A stretch of 64,000 nucleotides of DNA from Duganella guangzhouensis (GTDB lineage: Bacteria > Pseudomonadota > Gammaproteobacteria > Burkholderiales > Burkholderiaceae_D), in NCBI RefSeq assembly GCF_009674535.1, contig NZ_WKJK01000006.1, forward strand, positions 248,001 through 312,000. The letters run 5' to 3'. The notes under the pieces are model-generated. The model saw only the letters and a program-made list of their open reading frames with translations. It had not been told where the DNA came from and searched no databases. This document shows, in pieces, positions 34,382 through 42,556 of this stretch. Each line of letters starts with the position of its first letter. Within the stretch, counting starts at the first letter, position 1. Made by a program: the position numbers and the translations under genes.

Positions 34382-34465
34382 CTTGTTCTCCGCAGGAAAT
34401 AGTTCGGCGTGGAATCAAGTTTAGCCAGTGTGTCCGTACGGATATTGACGTGCAGCAAGCTCAGC

Positions 34466-34996
34466 TCACAGATGCGGCCCCGCCACCACGGCCAGCGTGC
34501 CCAGCGCGATCGCCACCCCATAGGGAATGCCGCCGACGCTGGCCGATGGCACCAGCGGCACCGGCAATAGCGGTACGCCGAGCATGCGCCACAGCAAGGG
34601 CTTGCAGATCAGCGCCAGGTTGCGCGCGCTCTGGCGCCAGCGTCCGCTGAACAACAGCAACAGCAGCGCCAGCGCGCCGCCGATCAGATAGGAAACCACC
34701 GCCACCTTGAGCCCGGTCAACGGTCCGGTGAACGAAGCCACCATGGCCATCAGCTTGACATCGCCGGCGGCCATGCCGCGCAGCAAGTACAACGGCAGGA
34801 ATAAAAAAAAACCGGCGACAGCGCCGGCCAGCCATTGCGACAGCGGCGCCCACGGCGGTCCGCTCAGCAGGTGCAGGATCAGCGCCAGCAGCAGCCCGCT
34901 GAGGATCAGCACATTGGGTATCTTGCGCACCGCCAGATCGGTCAGCGCCGCCTGCGCCACCAGGCAGATCAATATCACTTCGATCGCGTTCAGCAT
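34466..34996 (-). CDS. tadV: Flp prepilin peptidase TadV/CpaA
   Basis: 176-residue A24-type aspartic peptidase with six membrane segments. The catalytic aspartates are Asp20 (ALTDLAVRKIPN) and the Asp of GMAAGDVKLMA near residue 79. It cleaves the Flp prepilin after the glycine of its leader. GGAGAAATATC is the ribosome site. It is the second gene of the operon after flp, and its C-terminus is longer than minimal TadV by roughly one helix. Confidence 0.92.
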   Translation of the reverse strand: MLNAIEVILICLVAQAALTDLAVRKIPNVLILSGLLLALILHLLSGPPWAPLSQWLAGAVAGFFLFLPLYLLRGMAAGDVKLMAMVASFTGPLTGLKVAVVSYLIGGALALLLLLFSGRWRQSARNLALICKPLLWRMLGVPLLPVPLVPSASVGGIPYGVAIALGTLAVVAGPHL

Positions 34997-35052
34997 GATA
35001 TTTCTCCAGAAAAAGGCTTTCCAGCCCGACCGCTGCCGGAAAGCCCCACGCC

Positions 35053-35232
35053 TTAGGACGTGGTGATCTTGCTGGCGATGTCCTGGAACGCGGTTTTCAG
35101 CGCCGGCCCCAGATAACCGAACGCGGTCACCACCGCCGCCACCATCACGGCGGCAATCAGCCCGTATTCGATCGCCGTAATACCATCCTCGTCATGCGCA
35201 AACTCCTTCGCTACTGCCATCAGCGAGTTCAT
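35053..35232 (-). CDS. flp: Flp/Fap pilin
   Basis: 59-residue pilin subunit from MNSLMAVAKEFAHDEDG. The leader ends in Gly17, after which the mature protein starts ITAIEYGLIAAVMVAAVV, with Glu at +5 and Tyr at +6, the Flp motif. The rest is a single hydrophobic helix and a short tail. AAGGAGGTCGAC gives a near-perfect ribosome site and fixes the start; an in-frame ATG 66 bases upstream is not used by the family. Confidence 0.95.
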   Translation of the reverse strand: MNSLMAVAKEFAHDEDGITAIEYGLIAAVMVAAVVTAFGYLGPALKTAFQDIASKITTS

Positions 35233-35488
35233 GTCGACCTCCTTGGTTAGTCCATCAAAAGAACCTCTGGCGCCACGCCGCCGCGCCATTGCGTTCAACT
35301 ATACGGACCACAGATTCACGAGAGTTGACGTCACGCAAGTTTTCCATGTGGAATCTTTTTTAATCTGTGCAGAGATGATTGTCGGAAAAAGGTTGCATTC
35401 TTCAGCAATGTAAGTTTTTTTTCATATACATGAATTGCCTCAATTGCAAAAAGCTATTATCCTGATCAGCTGTTTTTTGGAAAGGCAA
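35233..35488. other. Divergent intergenic region between flp and the GGDEF gene
   Basis: This AT-rich 256-bp stretch carries the promoters for the pilus operon and the cyclase. TGACGTCA at 35326-35333 is a perfect 8-bp palindrome upstream of flp. TATAGT on the minus strand (35303-35298 area) and TATTAT on the plus strand (35455-35460) are possible -10 boxes without clear -35 partners. No gene is seen in it. Confidence 0.4.
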
Positions 35489-36532
35489 ATGGATTCCCTA
35501 CTGAAACACATGGTGGACATGACCGGTCACCGCGATCACACGATGCTCGACATCTCGGTGATTTCTGCGGTGCAGGAGCTTGCCCACGCCGCACAGGTCC
35601 GTGTGTTGACGCTCGCCACCGTCAGGGGGAAGGTATTTGTCCGGCCGCGCGCCGTGGTGCTTGCCGGCGAGGCCGCGCAAATGGTGGACACCTCCGACCA
35701 GCTGCATCCAGGCGAGCCGATCGAGCACTATCCGGCGCTGGCGCAATGCATCGCCCGCCACGAATCCGGTGCCGACATCGCCAACGAAGCCGGCGAGCAT
35801 ACGCTGTGGCTGCCGATCTGGCTGGGCGACAAGGCCGATACCTGCCTGGAAATCGTCCATCCGACGCCGTACACCAAGGAAACCATCCACGTCATCGGCG
35901 GCATCGTCAGCGTTTACCGCAACTTCCAGAATTTGCTGGATTACAGCGAGCGCGATTCGCTGACCGGCCTGCTCAACCGCAAGACCTTCGACGACCAGCT
36001 GGCCAAGATGCTGGCCGCCAGCACCGAACAGGACTCGGTCACGCTGCCGGGCGAGCCGGAGCGCCGCGCCCATCGCGACGAGGAAAAACAATGGCTGGCG
36101 GTGGTCGATGTCGACCACTTCAAGCACGTCAACGACCGCTTCGGCCACCTGTACGGCGACGAAGTGCTGATCCTGATCGCCAATCTGCTGACGTCCTCGT
36201 TCCGCGCCCAGGACCGGGTGTTCCGTTTCGGCGGTGAAGAGTTTGTGGTGCTGCTGCGCTCGGCCACCCTGGACGACGCCAAGAAAATCATCGAACGCTT
36301 CCGCATGAACGTGGCGGCGCACGACTTCCCGCAGGTGGGCAAAGTGACGGTGAGTGTCGGCTTTGTCAGCATCAGCGCGCTGGAGGCGCCGGTGATCATT
36401 CTCGGCCATGCCGACCAGGCGCTGTACTACGCCAAGAGCCATGGCCGCAACCTGGTGTGTCACTACGACGAACTGGTCAACGGCGGCCTGCTGCAGGCCA
36501 TCGCCTCCAACGATACGGCGGAATTCTTCTAG
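35489..36532 (+). CDS. Diguanylate cyclase (GGDEF) with N-terminal sensory region
   Basis: 347 residues from MDSLLKHMVDMTGHRD; TTGGAAAGG supports this ATG over an upstream TTG. Residues about 1-160 form a GAF-like sensory region without a membrane segment. The cyclase domain starts DSLTGLLNRKTF; the active site is GGEEF at 248-252. RAQD stands exactly five residues before it, an RxxD inhibitory I-site, so the enzyme is probably active and product-inhibited. It is divergent from the flp operon and convergent with an HD-GYP phosphodiesterase. Confidence 0.93.
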   Translation: MDSLLKHMVDMTGHRDHTMLDISVISAVQELAHAAQVRVLTLATVRGKVFVRPRAVVLAGEAAQMVDTSDQLHPGEPIEHYPALAQCIARHESGADIANEAGEHTLWLPIWLGDKADTCLEIVHPTPYTKETIHVIGGIVSVYRNFQNLLDYSERDSLTGLLNRKTFDDQLAKMLAASTEQDSVTLPGEPERRAHRDEEKQWLAVVDVDHFKHVNDRFGHLYGDEVLILIANLLTSSFRAQDRVFRFGGEEFVVLLRSATLDDAKKIIERFRMNVAAHDFPQVGKVTVSVGFVSISALEAPVIILGHADQALYYAKSHGRNLVCHYDELVNGGLLQAIASNDTAEFF

Positions 36533-37752
36533 GCCGCGACCGTCAGGAAGCGCATCGGGTCGACATTCCACTTGGCCGGCGATTCATGGCCGACGATCTT
36601 GTCGCCGCCGCCAAAACCAACTCCGCGCGACAAATCCACCGTTTCCGGCTTGATGTAGACATTCTTCTTGGTATGGAAGAACACGTTGACCTTGGGCGCC
36701 AGCAGATTGGTTTCATGCGGCTCCACCACCACGCCCAGCCGTCCCGATTCCAGCAACACCATGGTGCCCACCGGGTAGATGCCCACGCAACGCATGAATT
36801 CCTGCGCATAGGTCGGGTTGAAGTGGAACTTGCTCCACTCGTAAATCTTGCGCAGCGCCGCCGCCGCCGACATGCCCTTGTGATAGACGCGGTCGGCCGT
36901 GATGGCGTCGTAGACGTCGACAATCGCCGCCATCTGCGCCAGCTCGCTGATCTCGTCGTTGGCCTGCTTGCCCGGATAACCGCTGCCGTCGCGCCGCTCG
37001 TGGTGATGCAGCGTGATGTCGAGCGGGATCGGGCCGATTTCCGGCGATTGCTTCAGGATGTTGTAGCCATCTTCCGGGTGCTTCTTGATGATGGCGAACT
37101 CTTCATCCGTCAGCGGACCCGGCTTGTTGAGGATGTGGTCCGGCACCAGCGCCTTGCCGGTGTCGTGCAGCAGGCCGCCGAGGCCGGCCTCACGGGTGAT
37201 GTCCGGCGCCATATTGCGCGAGCGGCAGAACGCCACCAGCAGCGTGCACACACTGACCGAGTGCAAGAAGGTATAGTCGTCCTTGGTCTTGATGCGCAGC
37301 AGGCCGACCAGCGCGCCCGGATTACGCAAAATCGATTCGGTAATGTTCTGCACCACCGGCTGCACCTGGTCCAACTCGATCGCCTTGCCGAGCCGGGCGT
37401 CCTGCATCACGCTGCGCACCAGCGTCGACGCCTGATGACGGATTTGCACCGCGCGCTGCATTTCCTCGCCCAGCGAAACCCGGGTTTGCACCGGCGCCTT
37501 GGCGACGATTTCGACGATTTCGCGCTCGGTGGCGGCCTGGGCTTCGGCCAGCGTCGGCGCGTCCTGCACGTCCAGTCCCTTGGAACTGTCTATGACAACG
37601 TCGTGGATGCCGGCGCTGATGATCTTGCGGATCTCATCCTGGCTGGAAATCAGGAAGCGGTTGCGGATGAAGGGGTGGGTCATCCAGTCGCAGCTAAGGT
37701 CATGAATATACATGCCGACTTTCAGCTGCGAGGAATCGACTTTCTTTAACAT
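36529..37752 (-). CDS. HD-GYP c-di-GMP phosphodiesterase with DUF3391
   Basis: 407 residues from MLKKVDSSQLKVGMYIHDL, the usual DUF3391 opening; a GTG 36 bases upstream is less likely. The HD-GYP domain has the metal-binding His-Asp at 196-197 (LLHDTGK), the H-H-H cluster of LHHHERRDGSGYP and the GYP motif at 258-260. It should hydrolyse c-di-GMP. Its last four bases overlap those of the convergent cyclase gene, so the two opposing enzymes are physically paired next to the Tad locus. Confidence 0.93.
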   Translation of the reverse strand: MLKKVDSSQLKVGMYIHDLSCDWMTHPFIRNRFLISSQDEIRKIISAGIHDVVIDSSKGLDVQDAPTLAEAQAATEREIVEIVAKAPVQTRVSLGEEMQRAVQIRHQASTLVRSVMQDARLGKAIELDQVQPVVQNITESILRNPGALVGLLRIKTKDDYTFLHSVSVCTLLVAFCRSRNMAPDITREAGLGGLLHDTGKALVPDHILNKPGPLTDEEFAIIKKHPEDGYNILKQSPEIGPIPLDITLHHHERRDGSGYPGKQANDEISELAQMAAIVDVYDAITADRVYHKGMSAAAALRKIYEWSKFHFNPTYAQEFMRCVGIYPVGTMVLLESGRLGVVVEPHETNLLAPKVNVFFHTKKNVYIKPETVDLSRGVGFGGGDKIVGHESPAKWNVDPMRFLTVAA

Positions 37753-37881
37753 ACGGATACCCGTCAAAATAAGAGGCTGGAACACCACTGGGATGTATCC
37801 AGTATAACAAAACGTTGCCTACCGGGATTAAATTTATAGCAGCAACAATCTGTAATTTGAACTTTTATTCTGTGATTTGCT

Positions 37882-38811
37882 ATGGAACTGCGTCAACTTC
37901 GCTACTATGTTGCAATCGTCGACCACGGGTCGCTGTCGCGCGCGGCGCTGATTCTGCACGTGGCGCAACCGGCGCTCACCCAGCAAATCCGCCAGCTGGA
38001 GCAGGAATTAGGGGTGCAACTGCTGCATCGCTCGGCCCAGGGCGTGCTCAGCACCGACGCCGGCAAGGTGTTTTACGAACACGCCCAAGCCATCCTCAAA
38101 CAGGTGGCCGACGCCCGCTCCGCCGTTGCGCAGTCGGCCGAGCGTCCCAGCGGCAGCGTCACGCTGGGGTTGCCGCACAGCATCTCCGGCGCGCTGGCAC
38201 TACCACTGCTGACGGCCACCCGCGAGCACTATCCCGAGATCACCTTGCAGCTGACCGAGGAGCTGACCGGCAATCTGAGCGAGCAATTGAAGTCCGGCCG
38301 CGTCAATTTGGCGGTGCTGTTCGATGACGGCCAGCTGGGCCAGTTTTCCACCACGCCGCTGGTGGAAGAAGAACTGCAATTCATCTGCCGGGCCGACGCA
38401 AAAAGTGAGCAATCACTGACGCTAGAACAGGCTTTACAAGCCACATTAATCCTGCCCGGCCTGCAGCATGGCGTGCGGCCGCGCATCGAAAGCGTGGCGC
38501 GCGCGGCCGGTCTCAGCGTCGATAAGGTAATCGAAATCAACTCGATCGCGATTTTGAAGTCAGCGCTGCTGGCCGACATGGGCGCCACCATCCTGCCCTC
38601 CGCACCTGTCCTGGACGAATTGCAACGTGGTAGCTTGCGCGCCTATCGCATCCACGACCCCGCCATTTCCCGCACGGTCGTACTGTGTTCTTCACGCAAC
38701 ATTCCGCTGACCAATGCCGCCTCCGCCATCGGCCGGCTGGTACGCCAGGTCAGCGAAAACCTGTGCGCCGAGGGCCGTTGGCCCGGCGCCACACCGCTAC
38801 CCAAGCCATAA
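37882..38811 (+). CDS. LysR family regulator (Nac-like)
   Basis: 309 residues. The N-terminus MELRQLRYYVAIVDHGSLSRAALILHVAQPALTQQIRQLEQELG is a canonical LysR DNA-binding domain. SLGLPHSISGALALPLL-like effector sequences resemble nitrogen-assimilation (Nac) and related regulators. It is followed on the same strand, after 166 bp, by the indolepyruvate oxidoreductase, which may be a target. Divergent from the HD-GYP gene. Confidence 0.9.
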   Translation: MELRQLRYYVAIVDHGSLSRAALILHVAQPALTQQIRQLEQELGVQLLHRSAQGVLSTDAGKVFYEHAQAILKQVADARSAVAQSAERPSGSVTLGLPHSISGALALPLLTATREHYPEITLQLTEELTGNLSEQLKSGRVNLAVLFDDGQLGQFSTTPLVEEELQFICRADAKSEQSLTLEQALQATLILPGLQHGVRPRIESVARAAGLSVDKVIEINSIAILKSALLADMGATILPSAPVLDELQRGSLRAYRIHDPAISRTVVLCSSRNIPLTNAASAIGRLVRQVSENLCAEGRWPGATPLPKP

Positions 38812-38977
38812 GTTTTCCCTATACCCCCCATCGGCAAACGGTATTTCCGTATACGTCAAGTAGCGCCCATACTGGAATAAAGCCGCCCAACCAGGCGGCA
38901 GTGGCCTGAGCCTGGCCCGCCCACCCGGCATCCTCCAGCTCAAGCGCGATCCTGATACCAATAACGGAGACAACACC

Positions 38978-41900
38978 ATGCCAGACGGCACCAGCACGCT
39001 CACGTCCGTGAGCCTCGACGACAAATACACATCCACCAACGGCACCATTTTCCTGTCCGGCATCCAGGCACTGGTGCGCCTGCCGATGATGCAGCACGTG
39101 CGCGACAAGATCGCCGGGCTCAACACGGCAGGCTTCATTTCCGGCTACCGCGGCTCGCCGCTGGGCGGGCTGGATGAAAACCTGTGGAAGGCCAAGCCGC
39201 ACCTGGAAGCGCACAACGTGCAGTTTGTGCCGGGCGTGAACGAAGACCTGGCCGCCACCGCCGTCTGGGGTTCGCAGCAGGTGGACCTGATCGGCCCCGC
39301 GCTGTATGACGGCGTGTTCGCCATGTGGTACGGCAAAGGCCCCGGCGTCGACCGCTGCGGCGACGTGTTCAAGCACATGAACCATGCCGGCACCGCACAA
39401 CACGGCGGCGTGCTGCTGGTGGCCGGCGACGACCATGGCGCCTATTCGTCCACGCTGCCGCATCAATCGGATCACATCTTCTCGGCCTGCATGGTGCCGG
39501 TGCTCTACCCGTGCAATGTGCAGGAGTATTTGGATCTCGGCATTCATGGCTGGGCCATGTCGCGCTTCTCCGGTTGCGCGGTGGCCTTCAAGGCGCTGGC
39601 GGACACGGTGGAATCATCAGCCTCGGTGGACGCCAATCCATTCCGCGTCGATACCAAGATCCCGCGCGACTTCGTGATGCCGCCGGGCGGCCTGAATGCG
39701 CGGCTGTCGTCGGTGCCGCTGGGCCAGCAGGCGCGCAATCAGGAAGCGCTGATGCAGGACTATAAAATCTACGCCGCGCTGGCTTATGCGCGCGAGAACA
39801 AGCTGAATCACACCACCATCGACTCCAAGGACGCCAAGCTGGGTATCATCGCCTCCGGCAAATCGTATCTGGACGTGCTGGAAGCGCTGGAAGAACTGGG
39901 CATCGATGAAGACATGGCCGCCAAGGTCGGCCTGCGCCTGTTCAAGGTCGCCATGCCATGGCCGCTGGAGCCGGACAGCGTACGCGAATTCGCCCAGGGT
40001 CTGGACGAGATTCTGGTGGTGGAGGAAAAGCGCCAGTTCGTCGAATACCAGCTGAAGGAACAACTGTACAACTGGCGCGACGATGTGCGTCCGCGCGTGA
40101 TCGGCAAGTTCGATGACAAGGGCGAATGGGTGGCGCCGCGCGGCGAATGGCTGCTGCCGCCGAAGGCCGACTTCTCGGTGTCGCAAGTGGCGCGCGTGAT
40201 CGCCAGCCGCGTGTCGCGCTACATCGGCGACGCCCACATTCAGGACCAGATCAAGGCGCGCCTGAACTTCCTCGATGCCAAAGACGCGGTGCTGAAGAAG
40301 GCCATCGACACGCCGTTCCGCCCGGCCTTCTACTGCTCCGGATGCCCGCATAACACCTCGACCAAGGTGCCGGACGGCTCGTTCGCGCTGGCCGGCATCG
40401 GCTGCCATGTGATGGCCACCTCGATCTACCCCGAGTACAACAAGCTGACCACGCACATGGGCGGCGAAGGCGCGCCGTGGATCGGCCAGGCCGCGTTCTC
40501 CAAGGTGCCGCATGTGTTCCAGAATCTGGGCGATGGCACTTACTTCCACTCCGGTTATCTGGCGATCCGCGCGGCGGTGGCGGCGCGCGTCAACATCACC
40601 TACAAGATCCTGTACAACGACGCGGTGGCCATGACTGGCGGCCAGCCGGTGGACGGCCAGACCTCGGTGCCGATGATCGCGCAGCAGATGGCGGCCGAAG
40701 GCGTCAAGCGCATCGCGCTGGTGACCGAAGACCTGTCGCGCTATACCGACCGTTCGGCGCTGCCATCCATCGTTTCGCTGCACGACCGCAAGGACATGGA
40801 CGCGGTGCAGCGCGAGCTGCGCGAAGTGGGCGGCGTGTCGGTGCTGATCTACGACCAGACCTGCGCCGCCGAAAAACGCCGTCGCCGCAAAACCGGCGCC
40901 TATCCCGACATTGCCAAGCGCATGGTCATCAACGAAGCCGTGTGCGAGGGTTGCGGCGACTGCGGCATTCAGTCTAACTGCGTGTCCATCCTGCCGAAGG
41001 AAACGGAGTTCGGCCGCAAGCGCACCATCGACCAATCGTCCTGCAACAAGGACTACTCGTGCGTGAAGGGTTTCTGCCCCAGCTTCGTCACCGTGGAAGG
41101 CGGCGCGCTGAAGAAAACCAAGGCCGGCGCCAGCGCCAGCGATGACGGCTGGCCGGAACTGCCCGCGCCCGCGCTGCCGGACTGCGAACATCCGTACAAC
41201 ATCCTGATCAACGGCATCGGCGGCACCGGCGTGATCACCGTCGGTGCGCTGATGGGCATGGCCGCGCATATCGAAGGCAAAGGCGCTTCGGTGCTGGACA
41301 TGACCGGCATGTCGCAGAAAAACGGCTCGGTCACCTCGCACGTCAAAATCGCCAACACGCCGGTGCACCTGCGCGCGCAGCGCATCGCCACCGGCGAGGC
41401 CGACGTCATCCTCGGCTGCGACATGCTGACCGCCGGCGCTGCCGACGCGGTCTCCAAGATGCGCGCCGGCCGCACGCTGGCCATCGTCAATCTGCACGAA
41501 CAGCCGCCCGGCACCTTCGCGCAGCAGCCGGACTGGCAGTATCCCGCCGCCGACGTGCGCGCGCTGATCGAGGAATCGGTGGGCGCCGGCGCGGCCGATT
41601 TCATCAACGCCACCAAGCTGGCCACCGCGCTGATGGGCGACTCCATCGCCGCCAATCTGTTCATGCTGGGCTACGCCTGGCAGCGCGGCCGCATTCCGCT
41701 GAAAGAGGAATCGCTGCTGCGCGCGATTGAACTGAATGGCGTGGCGGTGGCATCGAACAAGAAGAGCTTCCTGTGGGGCCGCCGCGCCGCCGTCGATCTG
41801 GCACGCGTGGAGCGCGTGGCCGCGCCGCCGCAAGCTATCGTCATGCAGATGCCGCAAAGCCTGGACCACATCGTCGCCAAGCGCATGGAATTCCTGACCG

Positions 41901-42496
41901 CCTACCAGAACGCCGCCTACGCCGAAGGCTATTCGTCGCTGGTGGCACAGGTCCGCGCCCGCGAGACCGCGCTTGGTGTCGGCACCAAACTGTCGACCGC
42001 CGTGGCGCGCAACTACTTCAAGCTGATGGCCTACAAGGACGAATACGAAGTGGCACGGCTGTACACAGATGGCCGCTTTGTCGAACAACTGAAGCAGCAG
42101 TTCGAGGGCGAGTTCTCGGTCAAGTTCAACCTGGCGCCGCCGCTGTTCGCGAAGAAGGACGCCAAGGGCCATCTGGTGAAAGCGGAATTCGGCTCGTGGA
42201 TGTGGAGCGCGTTCAAGCTGCTGGCCAAGATGAAAGGCTTGCGCGGCGGCGCGTTGGATCTCTTCGGCTACGCCGAAGAACGCCGCATGGAGCGCGCGCT
42301 GATCGCTGAGTACCGCGAACTGGTCGACACGCTACTCGTCAGCCTGAGCGCCGACAACTACGCGGCGGCGGTCGAATTGGCCACGCTGGCAGAGAAAGTG
42401 CGCGGCTTCGGCCATGTGAAGGAAAAGGCCGTGGCCACCTTCCGCGCTGATAAAACCCGCTTGCTGGCGCAGTTTGCGCAGCAGCGCGCCGCCTGA
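38978..42496 (+). CDS. Indolepyruvate ferredoxin oxidoreductase, fused alpha/beta subunits
   Basis: 1172-residue fused IorAB-type 2-oxoacid:ferredoxin oxidoreductase that decarboxylates aryl- or branched-chain 2-oxoacids to acyl-CoA. Near residues 53-65 is GFISGYRGSPLGGLD, the N-terminal pyrimidine domain. The TPP-binding part contains YCSGCPHNTSTKVPDGSFALAGIGCH. A 4Fe-4S motif C656EGCGDCGIQSNC667 and a second cluster of cysteines (SSCNKDYSCVKGFCP) follow, then the gamma-type domain NGIGGTGVITVGALMGMAA. Deamination of aromatic or branched amino acids would provide substrate. It lies just upstream of icmF. Confidence 0.93.
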   Translation: MPDGTSTLTSVSLDDKYTSTNGTIFLSGIQALVRLPMMQHVRDKIAGLNTAGFISGYRGSPLGGLDENLWKAKPHLEAHNVQFVPGVNEDLAATAVWGSQQVDLIGPALYDGVFAMWYGKGPGVDRCGDVFKHMNHAGTAQHGGVLLVAGDDHGAYSSTLPHQSDHIFSACMVPVLYPCNVQEYLDLGIHGWAMSRFSGCAVAFKALADTVESSASVDANPFRVDTKIPRDFVMPPGGLNARLSSVPLGQQARNQEALMQDYKIYAALAYARENKLNHTTIDSKDAKLGIIASGKSYLDVLEALEELGIDEDMAAKVGLRLFKVAMPWPLEPDSVREFAQGLDEILVVEEKRQFVEYQLKEQLYNWRDDVRPRVIGKFDDKGEWVAPRGEWLLPPKADFSVSQVARVIASRVSRYIGDAHIQDQIKARLNFLDAKDAVLKKAIDTPFRPAFYCSGCPHNTSTKVPDGSFALAGIGCHVMATSIYPEYNKLTTHMGGEGAPWIGQAAFSKVPHVFQNLGDGTYFHSGYLAIRAAVAARVNITYKILYNDAVAMTGGQPVDGQTSVPMIAQQMAAEGVKRIALVTEDLSRYTDRSALPSIVSLHDRKDMDAVQRELREVGGVSVLIYDQTCAAEKRRRRKTGAYPDIAKRMVINEAVCEGCGDCGIQSNCVSILPKETEFGRKRTIDQSSCNKDYSCVKGFCPSFVTVEGGALKKTKAGASASDDGWPELPAPALPDCEHPYNILINGIGGTGVITVGALMGMAAHIEGKGASVLDMTGMSQKNGSVTSHVKIANTPVHLRAQRIATGEADVILGCDMLTAGAADAVSKMRAGRTLAIVNLHEQPPGTFAQQPDWQYPAADVRALIEESVGAGAADFINATKLATALMGDSIAANLFMLGYAWQRGRIPLKEESLLRAIELNGVAVASNKKSFLWGRRAAVDLARVERVAAPPQAIVMQMPQSLDHIVAKRMEFLTAYQNAAYAEGYSSLVAQVRARETALGVGTKLSTAVARNYFKLMAYKDEYEVARLYTDGRFVEQLKQQFEGEFSVKFNLAPPLFAKKDAKGHLVKAEFGSWMWSAFKLLAKMKGLRGGALDLFGYAEERRMERALIAEYRELVDTLLVSLSADNYAAAVELATLAEKVRGFGHVKEKAVATFRADKTRLLAQFAQQRAA

Positions 42497-42504
42497 GGCA
42501 CGAC

Positions 42505-42530
42505 TTACGTTAACGTAAACATCATATAAT
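42505..42530 (+). promoter_or_regulatory. 14-bp palindrome and -10 box upstream of icmF
   Basis: TTACGTTAACGTAA (42505-42518) is a perfect palindrome followed six bases later by TATAAT (42525-42530). It resembles the operator described for LiuR, the MerR-type regulator of branched-chain amino acid catabolism in proteobacteria, as I recall it. Its place before isobutyryl-CoA mutase fits that role. Confidence 0.6.
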
Positions 42531-42556
42531 CGACAAAAAAATTATTAGGGACACCA

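Noticed and set aside
39617..42172. 851-codon open frame antisense to the IorAB gene
   Set aside because: The plus-strand protein has clear Fe-S and TPP motifs along its whole length. The antisense frame is compositionally odd (His/Arg/Gln/Ala-rich) and arises from high-GC codon bias.
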